DNA of 64,000 bases from Trichomonas vaginalis G3. Its lineage: Eukaryota > Parabasalia > Trichomonadida > Trichomonadidae. The stretch covers positions 4,559,797 through 4,623,796 of the forward strand of contig NC_067204.1 of assembly GCF_026262505.1 (NCBI RefSeq), in the 5' to 3' direction. The notes beneath the pieces were generated by a model. The model did no database searches. It was not told the DNA's origin and was given only the letters and a program-made list of their open reading frames with translations. This document shows, one piece after another, positions 1 through 8,320 of this stretch; positions within the stretch are counted from its first letter, which is position 1, and each line of letters begins with the position of its first letter. Position numbers and translations under genes: made by a program.

Positions 1-173
1 AAAAGATTATTAAACCCGTTGCAAACTTTTTGGCACCAGTAGCGAAAACGGCAGGAACTATCATAGGTGGAGTATTAGGTACTAAAGCAGGTAATCCGGC
101 GATGGGAGCACAAGCAGGTAACGCAGTTGGTGGAATTGCTGAAGGAATACTTAATAAAATAGGAGGTAGATAG
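1..173 (+). CDS. Glycine/alanine-rich small virion-like protein, 3' part
   Basis: The window opens inside this gene; only the last 56 codons are present. It is nearly identical to the complete 78-residue copy at 20,358-20,594. That copy begins with an amphipathic basic and aromatic helix (MAAGFFKKLWDGIKK...) followed by a Gly/Ala-rich stretch with GTIIGGVLG and GNAVGGIAEG. Such small cationic, glycine-rich proteins are common in Polintons and recall membrane-active minor capsid proteins; that role is inferred. It lies next to the capsid gene in both elements. One substitution changes a serine to phenylalanine relative to the other copy. Confidence 0.75.
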   Translation, partial: KIIKPVANFLAPVAKTAGTIIGGVLGTKAGNPAMGAQAGNAVGGIAEGILNKIGGR

Positions 174-201
174 TGGAAAAATAAATAAATAAATATTATT
201 T

Positions 202-417
202 TTATCTTAGTATCGGTTGTAGTCTTTGATAAACTTTTTCTCCTTTATTTAAAACTTCTCTTATTGGGGCGGCTTTTGGTGTTATTGATTCAGCAACGTC
301 ACTAATTGCTTCTTTATTCTTAAATATCCAATTTGCCCCCTTCTTCAATGTTTCCCAAACTTTACTCGCTCCTCTTTTTACTCTATCCCACAGTTTCTTA
401 AATATACCTGCAGCCAT
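202..417 (-). CDS. Small amphipathic protein, 71 aa
   Basis: Encodes a short basic protein whose N-terminus (MAAGIFKKLWDRVKRG) closely resembles that of the neighbouring plus-strand glycine-rich protein, so the two are probably paralogues sharing a membrane-active helix, then diverging. The rest is helical and charged and ends ...VYQRLQPILR. It is transcribed away from the capsid gene, with 69 bp between the two start codons. The second copy at about 20,619-20,828 has lost its start codon. Function unknown; a minor virion component is the best inference from size, helix and position. Confidence 0.7.
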   Translation of the reverse strand: MAAGIFKKLWDRVKRGASKVWETLKKGANWIFKNKEAISDVAESITPKAAPIREVLNKGEKVYQRLQPILR

Positions 418-486
418 AGTTGATTATTTCATTAAAATTAAAAATTCATTTTCATCTTTTAATTTTGATTTTTTATTTATTAATAA
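418..486. promoter_or_regulatory. Divergent promoter between small protein and capsid gene
   Basis: The 69 bp between two start codons are almost pure A/T. They carry the T-rich block (TTTTGATTTTTTATTTATT) followed by AATAAATG that recurs, as a run of T with few A's ending in AAATG, before most plus- and minus-strand genes of these elements. No host-type initiator is evident. Promoter function is inferred from recurrence. Confidence 0.5.
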
Positions 487-2129
487 ATGACGACTAACTA
501 TTTGGTGCCAAACACTAAACCGATTAATGGAAATGTGTTTCATTCATTCGAAAAGATAAATGAAATATTCGCAAAGAATGACGGTAGAAGATATTATAGA
601 GAACTTGAAAGTTCATGCTATGACTCTGATGCTCCATATTTTGATGATAAACAAACTCATTTAAGAATTACAAATCCGGCTCATGATGTGAACCAATTAG
701 GTGACACATATATGAAACGCAAAGTTAAAGCAACTCTAGTTTCAAATAAAGCTTTCACATGTGATGCCGCTTTTAAATGCATGCGTTTATTCGTTGGTTA
801 CAAATCATCAAATCAAAGCTTTAAACAATTAGAAGTAGAAACCGAAAGAGGTGATGCCGGTTATCTTCAGATGGATTGCGCCCGTGAATCTTTCGCATTT
901 GCAACATATAAACCAAAATCAGAAAGGAAAGTTAAAAAGTTTGTTCATGTCTTCGTTATAATAATGTTCAAAAATATGATAACTCAGTATGTGGTAAATA
1001 TATTGACCCTTCAGAAGTTTTCAAGAAAGCAAATGAAGAAGTTGATGTCACTTTTGATATGGTTTATTCCGGTAAATGATTTGTTAGCATTTCAGGCGTT
1101 CGATGATTATCCTAAATCATTTGGTGATATCATTCTTAAATATTATGTTTTCAGGGATACTTTAGTATTTTGTCAGGTTGACCCGTTAAGAGTTGCTGAT
1201 TTACAAAATTACGTTTATGAAAAGATAACTGATGAAAATTATGAAAAGATTATGAATCATGTTATAAATATGATCGCAAATTCCAACAAATCGGACTTCC
1301 TGCCAAATTAATTACAAGCTTAGCCGCTACATCTGCTGAGGCAACAGTTGATGACGTTATTATTTCATGCACAAAGATGGAAGTTTTAGAGGATAAATGC
1401 ATTACACCAGGATACGGTTTAATTGAAGAATCAGTTAAAGCAATACCACGTTTATTCAGTAAGGAAGATCCATTCATGATTCCAGCTCAACATATTGACG
1501 TTCGTTCACTAAATGGAGGTTGCATCACTCCTGAAGGTATTAGCTCAGATTTCTCATACGCTCTTCATAATGTTACAGATGTTGTGTTAGCATTTCCGAA
1601 GAATGCAATGCAAAGAACGGTTTTTAGAAAATCCAATGCTTCGAGTCTTCAGGTCACTATAGATTCCAGAAACTTCCCCGATCAAGCGATGACCACAGTG
1701 GGCGACATATTCTTTACACGTATGCTTCAAGCTTCTGATTTAGATGGAGTGAATGAATGCACAGAAGAATACGAGGACTCATTAACTAGACCACTGAATG
1801 CAGATGATGGCACGCCATTAGCTAGAACATGGAAAGACCAAACTTCATTCTTATGCACTATTCCAGTTCAACATGATGGAGCGGGTATATTCTTTGATGG
1901 ATTAGAAACTTTCAACTCACAAGTTACAGTACAAGTGAAAGCTTATCCAATCATTCAGGGTGAAAATGACACTTACTGTTCAAAGGTGACAAATCCTCCT
2001 CAGGTTTGGTTTACTAGGACTACATATTGGACATGGACACCGGACGAAGGTTTGAAATATCATCCAACAGGTACACCACCACAGTATAGAAGTTCATATG
2101 ATGAAATATTGATGAATAGAAATGTTTAA
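487..2129 (+). pseudogene. Major capsid protein gene (double jelly-roll type), broken, copy A
   Basis: About 547 codons when read across frames, the usual length of a Polinton major capsid protein. The same protein family is at 20,896-22,534. Recognition rests on position next to the packaging ATPase 5' end, length, abundant beta-strand sequence, and a C-terminal part with PPQVWFTRTTYWTWTPDEG. Compared with the other copy it has one-base changes near 947 and 1061 that compensate each other, an uncompensated loss near 1264, and a second compensated pair near 1620-1650. The two open pieces are 487-1311 and 1377-2129. The other copy is broken at different places, so each can be used to locate the other's lesions. 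A capsid assignment is strong for the element but not proven by a motif. Confidence 0.7.
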
Positions 2130-2153
2130 AATTATAAATTTATTTTTGATTAA

Positions 2154-2771
2154 ATGGATTTAAATTCATACACTCCCTATGAAGAATTAGCAGGAGTATA
2201 TAATACATACGTAGATGATATGATTAATGAAGCATTGAGTGATAATAGAAATGCTCTATTGATAACAAGACCAGTTTTAAATACTCACCCAAATTCAATA
2301 TTATATAATAAATTCAATATTCATAATGGATTAAATACAATTCTTGAGATGATTTACCCCATTGGTTCAATATATACATCAATGAATTCAACAAATCCAG
2401 CTGATGTATTCGGTTTCGGTACATGGCAACAAATAACCGATCGTTTCCTCTACTGTGCTAATAGTTCAAAACAAACCGGTGGTTCAAAGAAAATTAAAGA
2501 AGCAAACCTTCCGCCGCATAAGCATACAGGAACTACAAACTTTTCTGGCGACCATATACACTCATTAAGAGACCACCCATTATACAACTCAGACTATGAA
2601 GCCGGTCATGATGTTTTATCTCCAGCTTATAACGATTCAACAAAAAAGACTTTTCGACCAACTGAACCAGGAGGAAATCATTCACACACTTTCACAACAA
2701 ATCCAACAGGCTCGGGTGAAGATTACATGCCACCTTATATGACAGTATATGCATGGTTTCGCGTTCAATGA
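2154..2771 (+). CDS. Chimeric gene: packaging-ATPase 5' end joined to tail-fibre-like tip
   Basis: A 205-residue ORF made of two parts. The first 35 codons match the start of the packaging ATPase at 22,559 (MDLNS.TPYEELAGVYNTY...). The rest is a phage-type fibre tip: YPIGSIYTS, FGFGTWQQI, DRFLYCANSS, GGSK, then three His-x-His pairs (HKH, HIH, HSH) and a terminal YMPPYMTVYAWF. In T4-like short and long tail fibres such His pairs bind metal at a trimer axis; that is family knowledge. In element B these two parts are about 5 kb apart, so a deletion that removed the ATPase body and intervening genes best explains the fusion. The start has the T-rich element promoter. Confidence 0.8.
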   Translation: MDLNSYTPYEELAGVYNTYVDDMINEALSDNRNALLITRPVLNTHPNSILYNKFNIHNGLNTILEMIYPIGSIYTSMNSTNPADVFGFGTWQQITDRFLYCANSSKQTGGSKKIKEANLPPHKHTGTTNFSGDHIHSLRDHPLYNSDYEAGHDVLSPAYNDSTKKTFRPTEPGGNHSHTFTTNPTGSGEDYMPPYMTVYAWFRVQ

Positions 2772-2812
2772 ACGCTCAATGTTTGTTTCACAAACTTTAG
2801 AACGGCATAATT
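2763..2812 (+). other. Stem-loops at the 3' end of the fibre gene
   Basis: Just at and after the fibre stop codon lie GTTCAATGAAC and GTTTG..CAAAC inverted repeats inside a GTTC...GAAC frame. The same structure, enlarged, follows the fibre gene in element B at 29,355-29,437. They may mark transcript ends, as hairpins do in some large DNA viruses; this is inference. Confidence 0.4.
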
Positions 2813-2833
2813 TAAATTTTTATTTTAGTATAA

Positions 2834-2929
2834 ATGAAGATTCTACCATATGGTGTTATTGGAAGAGATAAAGATGGAAACCCAATATTTGATCCAAAGT
2901 TAAAATTAAAGTTACTGACAACAACTTGA
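2834..2929 (+). CDS. Possible 31-aa peptide gene
   Basis: A short ORF (MKILPYGVIGRDKDGNPIFD... ending LLTTT) preceded by TTTTTATTTTAGTATAAATG, the same T-rich start context as the other element genes. It has no counterpart after the fibre gene of element B. It may be a real tiny gene or the truncated 5' end of a larger one. No known family recognised. Confidence 0.35.
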   Translation: MKILPYGVIGRDKDGNPIFDPKLKLKLLTTT

Positions 2930-2956
2930 AAAGTTGCTGAAACCAAAACAGGATGA

Positions 2957-2993
2957 AAAATGAGAAAATGAGAAAATGAGAAAATGAGAAAGA
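2957..2993 (+). repeat. TGAGAAAA microsatellite
   Basis: About four tandem copies of the octamer TGAGAAAA ending in an A-rich tract, between the 31-aa ORF and the 60-aa gene. Confidence 0.8.
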
Positions 2994-3030
2994 AAAAAAT
3001 TTAAATTATGCAATTTTATTTTTATCATAA

Positions 3031-3213
3031 ATGACAAAATTAATTAAGCCAACTATTTCTAAATTAATAATACCAATGAAATCATTTCATGGAGTACTTA
3101 TCCCAGGTTCTTCACAATTAGCCGGGGCAAGTGTTGTGGCTCAAGGTGGAACATTAGCGAATCCATTCAAATTATTAACTAAAGATGAACTTAATAAAAT
3201 GATGATAAAATAA
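3031..3213 (+). CDS. Conserved 60-aa element protein, copy A
   Basis: Encodes a 60-residue basic protein with LIPGSSQLAGASVV and a C-terminal lysine-rich LLTKDELNKMMIK. The copy at 29,458-29,640 differs at only three residues, so it is under constraint or recently shared. Both copies follow the fibre gene and have the strong start context TTTTATTTTTAT..TAAATG. Gene order conservation suggests it is a genuine element gene, possibly a small virion or core peptide. No known family recognised. Confidence 0.65.
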   Translation: MTKLIKPTISKLIIPMKSFHGVLIPGSSQLAGASVVAQGGTLANPFKLLTKDELNKMMIK

Positions 3214-3241
3214 CTGATAACAAAATTTTATTTTTATATAA

Positions 3242-3433
3242 ATGGATACCCCACAAGCTCAAAATTTACCACGAATCATACCAAGGGAGGAAATGATAAA
3301 AATGATGCAAGAACGAATTAAAAACAACAAACCACGAAAACCGAGAAGATGCGGTTATGCAGTAATGATGAAAGAAGAACCCAGAAGGGTTCGGCGTCTC
3401 GAAGAGACGTTGTCGAAGAGGAATAAAAATTAA
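3242..3433 (+). CDS. Basic 63-aa protein
   Basis: A short, strongly basic ORF (MDTPQAQNLPRIIPREEMIK..., later PRKPRRCGYAVMMKEEPRR) preceded by TTTTATTTTTATATAAATG. The 3' end overlaps GC-rich stem-loops: GAACCC-AGA-AGGGTTC and GTCTC-GAA-GAGAC at about 3,377-3,408. A DNA-binding or packaging peptide is conceivable from composition; the function is unknown. No copy is seen in element B. Confidence 0.5.
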   Translation: MDTPQAQNLPRIIPREEMIKMMQERIKNNKPRKPRRCGYAVMMKEEPRRVRRLEETLSKRNKN

Positions 3434-3491
3434 ATTTGGATTGAGTTTAAAAATTCATCTTTATTAAATTCATCTCTTCCAATCAATTTAT

Positions 3492-3748
3492 TTATTCTAT
3501 TAAATTCTTTATTTTTGCTTCACTCAGTTTAAGGATTGAACGGTAAGTTTCTAATTTTTCGATTATTTCTTTCCTCTCTTTATCGTTTTCAATTACTTTA
3601 GTTTTATTGGCATCACCCCACCGCATTGCGGCTTCTTTTTGTAATAGCATATTTTTGATTTAATTCTGTTTAGTTTCTTTTTATATTCATTATCTGGACT
3701 CTGAATCTTAATTGAATCAGGACTCTTGGCTGCTTTGTTGTCACTCAT
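3492..3748 (-). pseudogene. Small coiled-coil gene with a frameshift
   Basis: Reading from the ATG at 3,748 gives MSDNKAAKSPDSIKIQSPDN..., then a one-base shift near 3,655 is needed to continue into a charged helical part (EAAMRWGDANKTK ... LETYRSILKLSEAKIKNLIE) ending at 3,492. The start has the T-rich promoter. About 85 codons if read through. It lies 19 bp from the integrase stop on the same strand. No family recognised. Confidence 0.45.
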
Positions 3749-3767
3749 TTCTTACGAAATAAAAAAA

Positions 3768-5354
3768 TTAAATATTATTTAAATATAATGAGTAATAAAA
3801 TAAATCGGAATTTCTATTAATTTTATTGTTAACCTCAACTAATGCATTGCCGTTAATATATCTAACAAATTCAGCTATTGTGTCAAATCTTTGTCTTCTT
3901 TTTGTCATTGATTTATCAGTTTTTCCATAATCGAGATGAATCAAAACTTTATCCCCCTGTTTAAAATTCATGAGCCCCGAATTAATTTGTTCACGTTTAA
4001 CATCATTTAACCTTTCCATTTGCTTTCTAATATATTCCCATTCTTTTGAAATATCATTTTTCATTTCCACTGGTTTCATGTTTATAGTTCTATGCCATGT
4101 ATTATTGTAATAATATACTAACTGCTGTATGATGGAGTCATGATTTCCATCCCAGTATATCTGACCGTTAACCCCTAACGCATCTCTAAGAGTTCTCATT
4201 ACCGCATCAACTATTTTATTATGAAACGTATATGGAGAGGATGAAAAGTAAAAATTAATTTGTGGGAAATAATGAATCATAGCTGCCTGAAATCCTTTAT
4301 CACCATCACCCCTTATATTATCTACTCTTTCATGATCTAGTAAGTATTGAATAGCTCTTCTTGTTTCCTGTTCTGTTTTCCCTTTCACTGGAATGCAATA
4401 TAAATATCTAGTGTTAATGTTAATGGCAAATAAATAAGTAACGTTTCCTTTTGAATATTCTAAATGATCTATTTCGTATGAATATGGATATGGTGCAAAT
4501 GAAGGGCGACTAAATTTTTCCTTTAACGGTTGAATTTTCGGGTCAATTGGTTTATTTAATATCTTGAAATCCTTTTTAAAATATTTTTGTTTCTTTAATG
4601 TTTGAAATGGATATAATAAAGTGAATGATGAAGGATTAACTGAAGGAGGAGGTACTACCGTTGGAGGTTTTGGTGTTGTAAGTGGTTTAATTTTATCTGC
4701 TTTGATTTTGGATGATGAAGTTTTAGTTGTTGATTTTCCTTTCATTAATTCTGGATGTATTCTATTCATTTGTTTTAAATATGCTGTATATAAAGGTTTG
4801 ATATACTTTCCCGCTTCGAGTTTATGTTGAAGGATGAATTCCAAAAGTTGATCTTCATTTAAAAGTCGGGCTGAATATGGTTTAACTAATGAATCATAAA
4901 TTAAAGCTTGTGCATCATTTATGGTCTGAAGGACCTGGCGTTTTGCACCTTTAGCTGTTGAACATTTGCTACTTTCTCTTTTGGTGTTGTTTTCGGCTTT
5001 TTTCTTCTTTTGTTTTTGTTCCTTTGGTTTTTGCGGCTCAGGATTATATAATTTATATAATTCATCAATCTCTTCTTCTGTTAATACTTTATTTTTGAAA
5101 TCTTTCAACTGTTTAAGTTGTGATTTAGTTTTTCCCTTGTATATTCATTATTTTTAATTTTGTCTTTAATTTCAGAAATTATTTTATCATGATATTTCAA
5201 AATTTCATTTTTATAATATGAATAATAATAATCCATATCATCACCCGTTATATTGTTATTATGTTTTGGAGATATGATTTTAATTCATATAATTAAGAAA
5301 ATTTTGATTAAATACTAAATCATCAATTAAATTTTCTAAATCTGCGTTATCCAT
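3768..5354 (-). pseudogene. Retroviral-type integrase (rve fold) of element A, frameshifted at the 5' end
   Basis: The intact 3' part (to 5,108) has an integrase core: first acid in YEIDHLEY, second in IRGDGDKGF, third in HNKIVDAVMRTLRD, then a C-terminal part with FKQGDKVLIHLD. The third catalytic residue is Asp where most integrases have Glu. The long open frame has no ATG at its head. The likely start is 5,354, because that ATG follows TTTTATTTTTATATAA, and two one-base losses in homopolymer runs (near 5,275 and 5,131) separate it from the core. A lysine-rich N-terminal region with QVLQTINDAQ is echoed by a remnant at 27,514. It would join element ends to host DNA. This copy is probably inactive. 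Confidence 0.85.
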
Positions 5355-5378
5355 TTATATAAAAATAAAATAAATGTT

Positions 5379-5802
5379 TTAAGGGTGCCCACCTCTTTGA
5401 ATCATAGTATCAAAACCATTATTTACATATTGAATCGCATCATTAACGGTTCCTCCTTCTAAAACGGTATCAAATGGTGGAGTCCAGATTTCCTGATGAT
5501 GATCATAAAATCCAGCAAAATTAACCGTATTATTAGGTAAAATATGAATCTCAGCGGTATATCTTCTATCTAAATTTCAAACCTTGATTTTGTTGACGCA
5601 TCAAATTATTGAAATTTCTTTCTTCAGGGGTGAATGTTCTTCTCCGTTGACGTTGTGGTGGTGGTGGTGGTGGTGGTCGTTGTTGCGGCTGTTGATGCTG
5701 TGGTGGGATTTGAAAAATTCGTTGCGGTTGATTATTTGGAATCTGAAAGTTAAAACCATTTGGTATAAATCTATTCGGTTCCTTTTGTCCCTTCTGTGGC
5801 AT
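5379..5802 (-). pseudogene. Proline/glutamine-rich structural-type gene with one frameshift
   Basis: The first ORF (78 aa, 5,566-5,802) carries a run of seven prolines and PQQRPPPPPPPQRQRRR, starting after ATTTTATTTTTAATAAAATG. One base is missing near 5,577; the next frame continues as a coherent chain (TAEIHILPNNTVNFAGFYDH ... NNGFDTMIQRGGHP) to a stop at 5,379, giving about 140 codons. Located between polymerase and integrase genes. Role unknown. Confidence 0.55.
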
Positions 5803-7500
5803 TTTATTAAAAATAAAATTTTAAATTGTATTAAATAAATGGCATACAACATCCATTTTCACAACATACAGCCTTAGTGTGTGCTCCTGTTAATGCAGTC
5901 TTACCGATTGTTAAGCGAGTCATTGACCCGTTTTTAAGTTGTAAATTAATATTCTGACCATCAAATATCACTTTATCATTTATTATATCCAAATAATTTT
6001 TAGGTGTTAATTGTTTATTTTGTCGTAAACTAACACCTTTCATTTTTTGTGCAATCTTTTTAAAATCACTTCCATCAATTGAACCGTTGAATGATGTATA
6101 ACACTTAGGGCATAAAGCAACCATGTTATCACCTTGTTTCTCAATTGCTAAACCCAATAACTTCTTCTCATGTGCTTTTTCTTCAGCTTTATTCTTTAAT
6201 TTAGGTTTAAATTTCTCATCAAAACAGAAGAAATCAAATGGTGCGAATTTGAAAATGTTTTTATCATAAAATTGTTTATCGGTAACAATTGCTTGAAATG
6301 CTTGAGTGTTAGGAAGACTTGGATCGCCAGCAATAGCCCAATAAGATGAATCAGTATCACCTTCAATGAAATGAAAACGATTAACATCCATGCATTTATA
6401 CATAAAATCATAAATGAAAACCAAATACCAGTATTTAGCATTATCTAAAGTGAAGAATGCCTCTTGTAAACATGTATCACATCTATAAAATCTATCTTTA
6501 AGCATCACTTGATATGTATCCTCACCTATTTCTCTTATGTTTTTAAACTTATTTGACATACATGCAACGCGTGCCTTCTGTGCATTCATTATTTTAGTCT
6601 TTGCGTAATTTTGTGTATTCATTGCATCGTAACCATATGATCCATTAAGCGAAATCTTGCAAAATAAACTTTTTCCTTTATTTCCTTCTAATTCAGCCTT
6701 TTGTCTTTCGTTCATAAATTCGTTCGCAAATTCATTAAAGCAAGTGTTTTTCGTAAATGTTAAAATTGATTGAATATCATCGATGATAAAATGAAATCTG
6801 TCTATTAGATACCAAAGATAATAATAAGAAAATGGTTGATATTGGTTGTGTGTTGATGCTAACTGAGTTAATTTCCTCTGTTTCTGGTCAACCGGTAGAT
6901 TGTTTGATTTCATGTAATTATACATAAAACTGCCAATTGTTTTTTCATCTGTGATAATATCTAAGTTTCTTATTATCGGTAAAAAGTTTATGTAATCATT
7001 AATGTATTTTTCATCAATGTGACCCTTTACTTCAGCCACGAATAAAGTATTTTTCTTCTTAATTATTCCCAGTGCTTTTGCTTTCTTTGTTGCTGTATCA
7101 CAAATGATAACACCATTCAATCTTCCCGGCATATACATTTTATGGTCAGTATATTGAATGAAATCATGAGGATTAGATGAAAATGATGAAGGATATAATG
7201 AATTAAAATCAACACCAACGAAATGAGTCATGATGTTGGAAGTGTCCTCATTTGATACAGTTTTAGTTTCTGGACTATATGAAAGTTTATTAATGTGCGT
7301 GATTCCTTTAAGATTTACTCTATGTTGAACATTTGATAAACCACCAGTAATTCCATTACGGAGAATGTGATAAGCTTCAACTGAATCTAAAGTCATTGGT
7401 AAATTATTTTTTAATGTATAATTTCTTAAATTGATTCTTAAACGTTGAACATCTTCATCTTTATTTGATTTTACGACATTGCAATAACAACACATTAACT

Positions 7501-8320
7501 TGTAATGCATGAAAATTCGGTTCACTTCATTTTTGACACTTTACATATCGGATGTATTATCTAAGAATTATATTATAAAATAATAATTTTGTGTTTTATA
7601 AGTTTATTTGTATAAATTGATTCAAAAAAAATGGAAAGACAAGAAGTGGATCTGCCAAATGAAAATCAGTTTTTGAACTTTGTATAAGGAATTGTTGGCT
7701 ATGATGTACTGATCATGAATCAGTACATCATAGCCAACAATTCCTTCCCAAACAGCGGGAAACTTTGTCTGAATAGTTTAACATTCAGACAAAGTTTCCG
7801 CTGTCAGAGAGGGAATGGAAGGGTAAGAGGTATATATTCATAATGTATACCTCTTACCCTTTCATTCCCTCGAGAAAGTTCAAAAACTTGGGTGCAATCA
7901 GTTCTGATTGCACCCAAGTTTTTGAACTTTGTATAAGGAATTGTTGGCTATGATGTACTGATCATGAATCAGTACATCATAGCCAACAATTCCTTCCCAA
8001 ACAGCGGGAAACTTTGTCTGATTCCACACTAATTTTATTAATTTATCTAAACTTTTATCCTCGTCTACAATTTAATCATCAATAATTATCTCTTGTTCTA
8101 TTTCACTATTATATATATATATATTTATATGATTTGATTTAAAAAAAATAAATAAATTAATAAATCATTTACTCAAATATATCAAAAGTTTTATTTTTAT
8201 ATATAAAGATAACTACTTTTAAAAAAATACCCTATATATTTTGCCAAGTAAACTATTTTTGTCATGTAAACTTGTCACTTTTTGTCAGAAGTGAAGTGAA
8301 CCGAATTTTCATGCACAACA
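7501..8320. mobile_element. 820-bp non-autonomous transposon with a hairpin array
   Basis: Ends are inverted repeats of about 40 bp: both start TGT..TGCATGAAAATTCGG (left 7,501, right end 8,320 on the opposite strand) and run to a GACA block. It is flanked by the 15-mer AACAACACATTAACT at 7,486-7,500 and 8,321-8,335; in the polymerase gene the 15-mer should occur once. A 13-15 bp duplication is longer than in common eukaryotic DNA transposon families (2-11 bp). There is no transposase; the only start-like ORF is an 18-codon stub at 7,631 (MERQEVDLPNENQFLNFV). The interior is dominated by hairpins described separately. Confidence 0.8.
7668..8021. repeat. Array of near-perfect hairpins and a 105-bp direct repeat
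   Basis: Five adjacent fold-backs. A: 28-bp perfect stem 7,686-7,713 with 7,719-7,746, loop CATGA. B: 7,752-7,774 with 7,783-7,804, about 22 bp with one bulge. C: 7,811-7,834 with 7,846-7,869, 24 bp with one G-T pair. D: 7,878-7,901 with 7,904-7,927, 24-bp perfect stem with a 2-base centre. A again at 7,935-7,962 with 7,968-7,995. The segment 7,668-7,772 is repeated exactly 249 bp later at 7,917-8,021, giving a second A and half of B. Each stem has a different sequence. Confidence 0.9.

Noticed and set aside
2154-2771. Phage or bacterial contamination suggested by tail-fibre domains
   Set aside because: The fibre genes lie within Polintons bounded by eukaryotic host genes, have the element promoter, and no bacterial ribosome sites or phage neighbours are present.
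5584-5852. ORFs on the plus strand and in another minus frame over the proline-rich gene
   Set aside because: They are shadows of the CCN/GGN repeat of the proline-rich gene, with low-complexity Trp or His runs.
7668-8021. CRISPR array
   Set aside because: The repeated units are inverted repeats with different stems and one long direct repeat, not regularly spaced identical repeats with unique spacers, and there are no cas genes.
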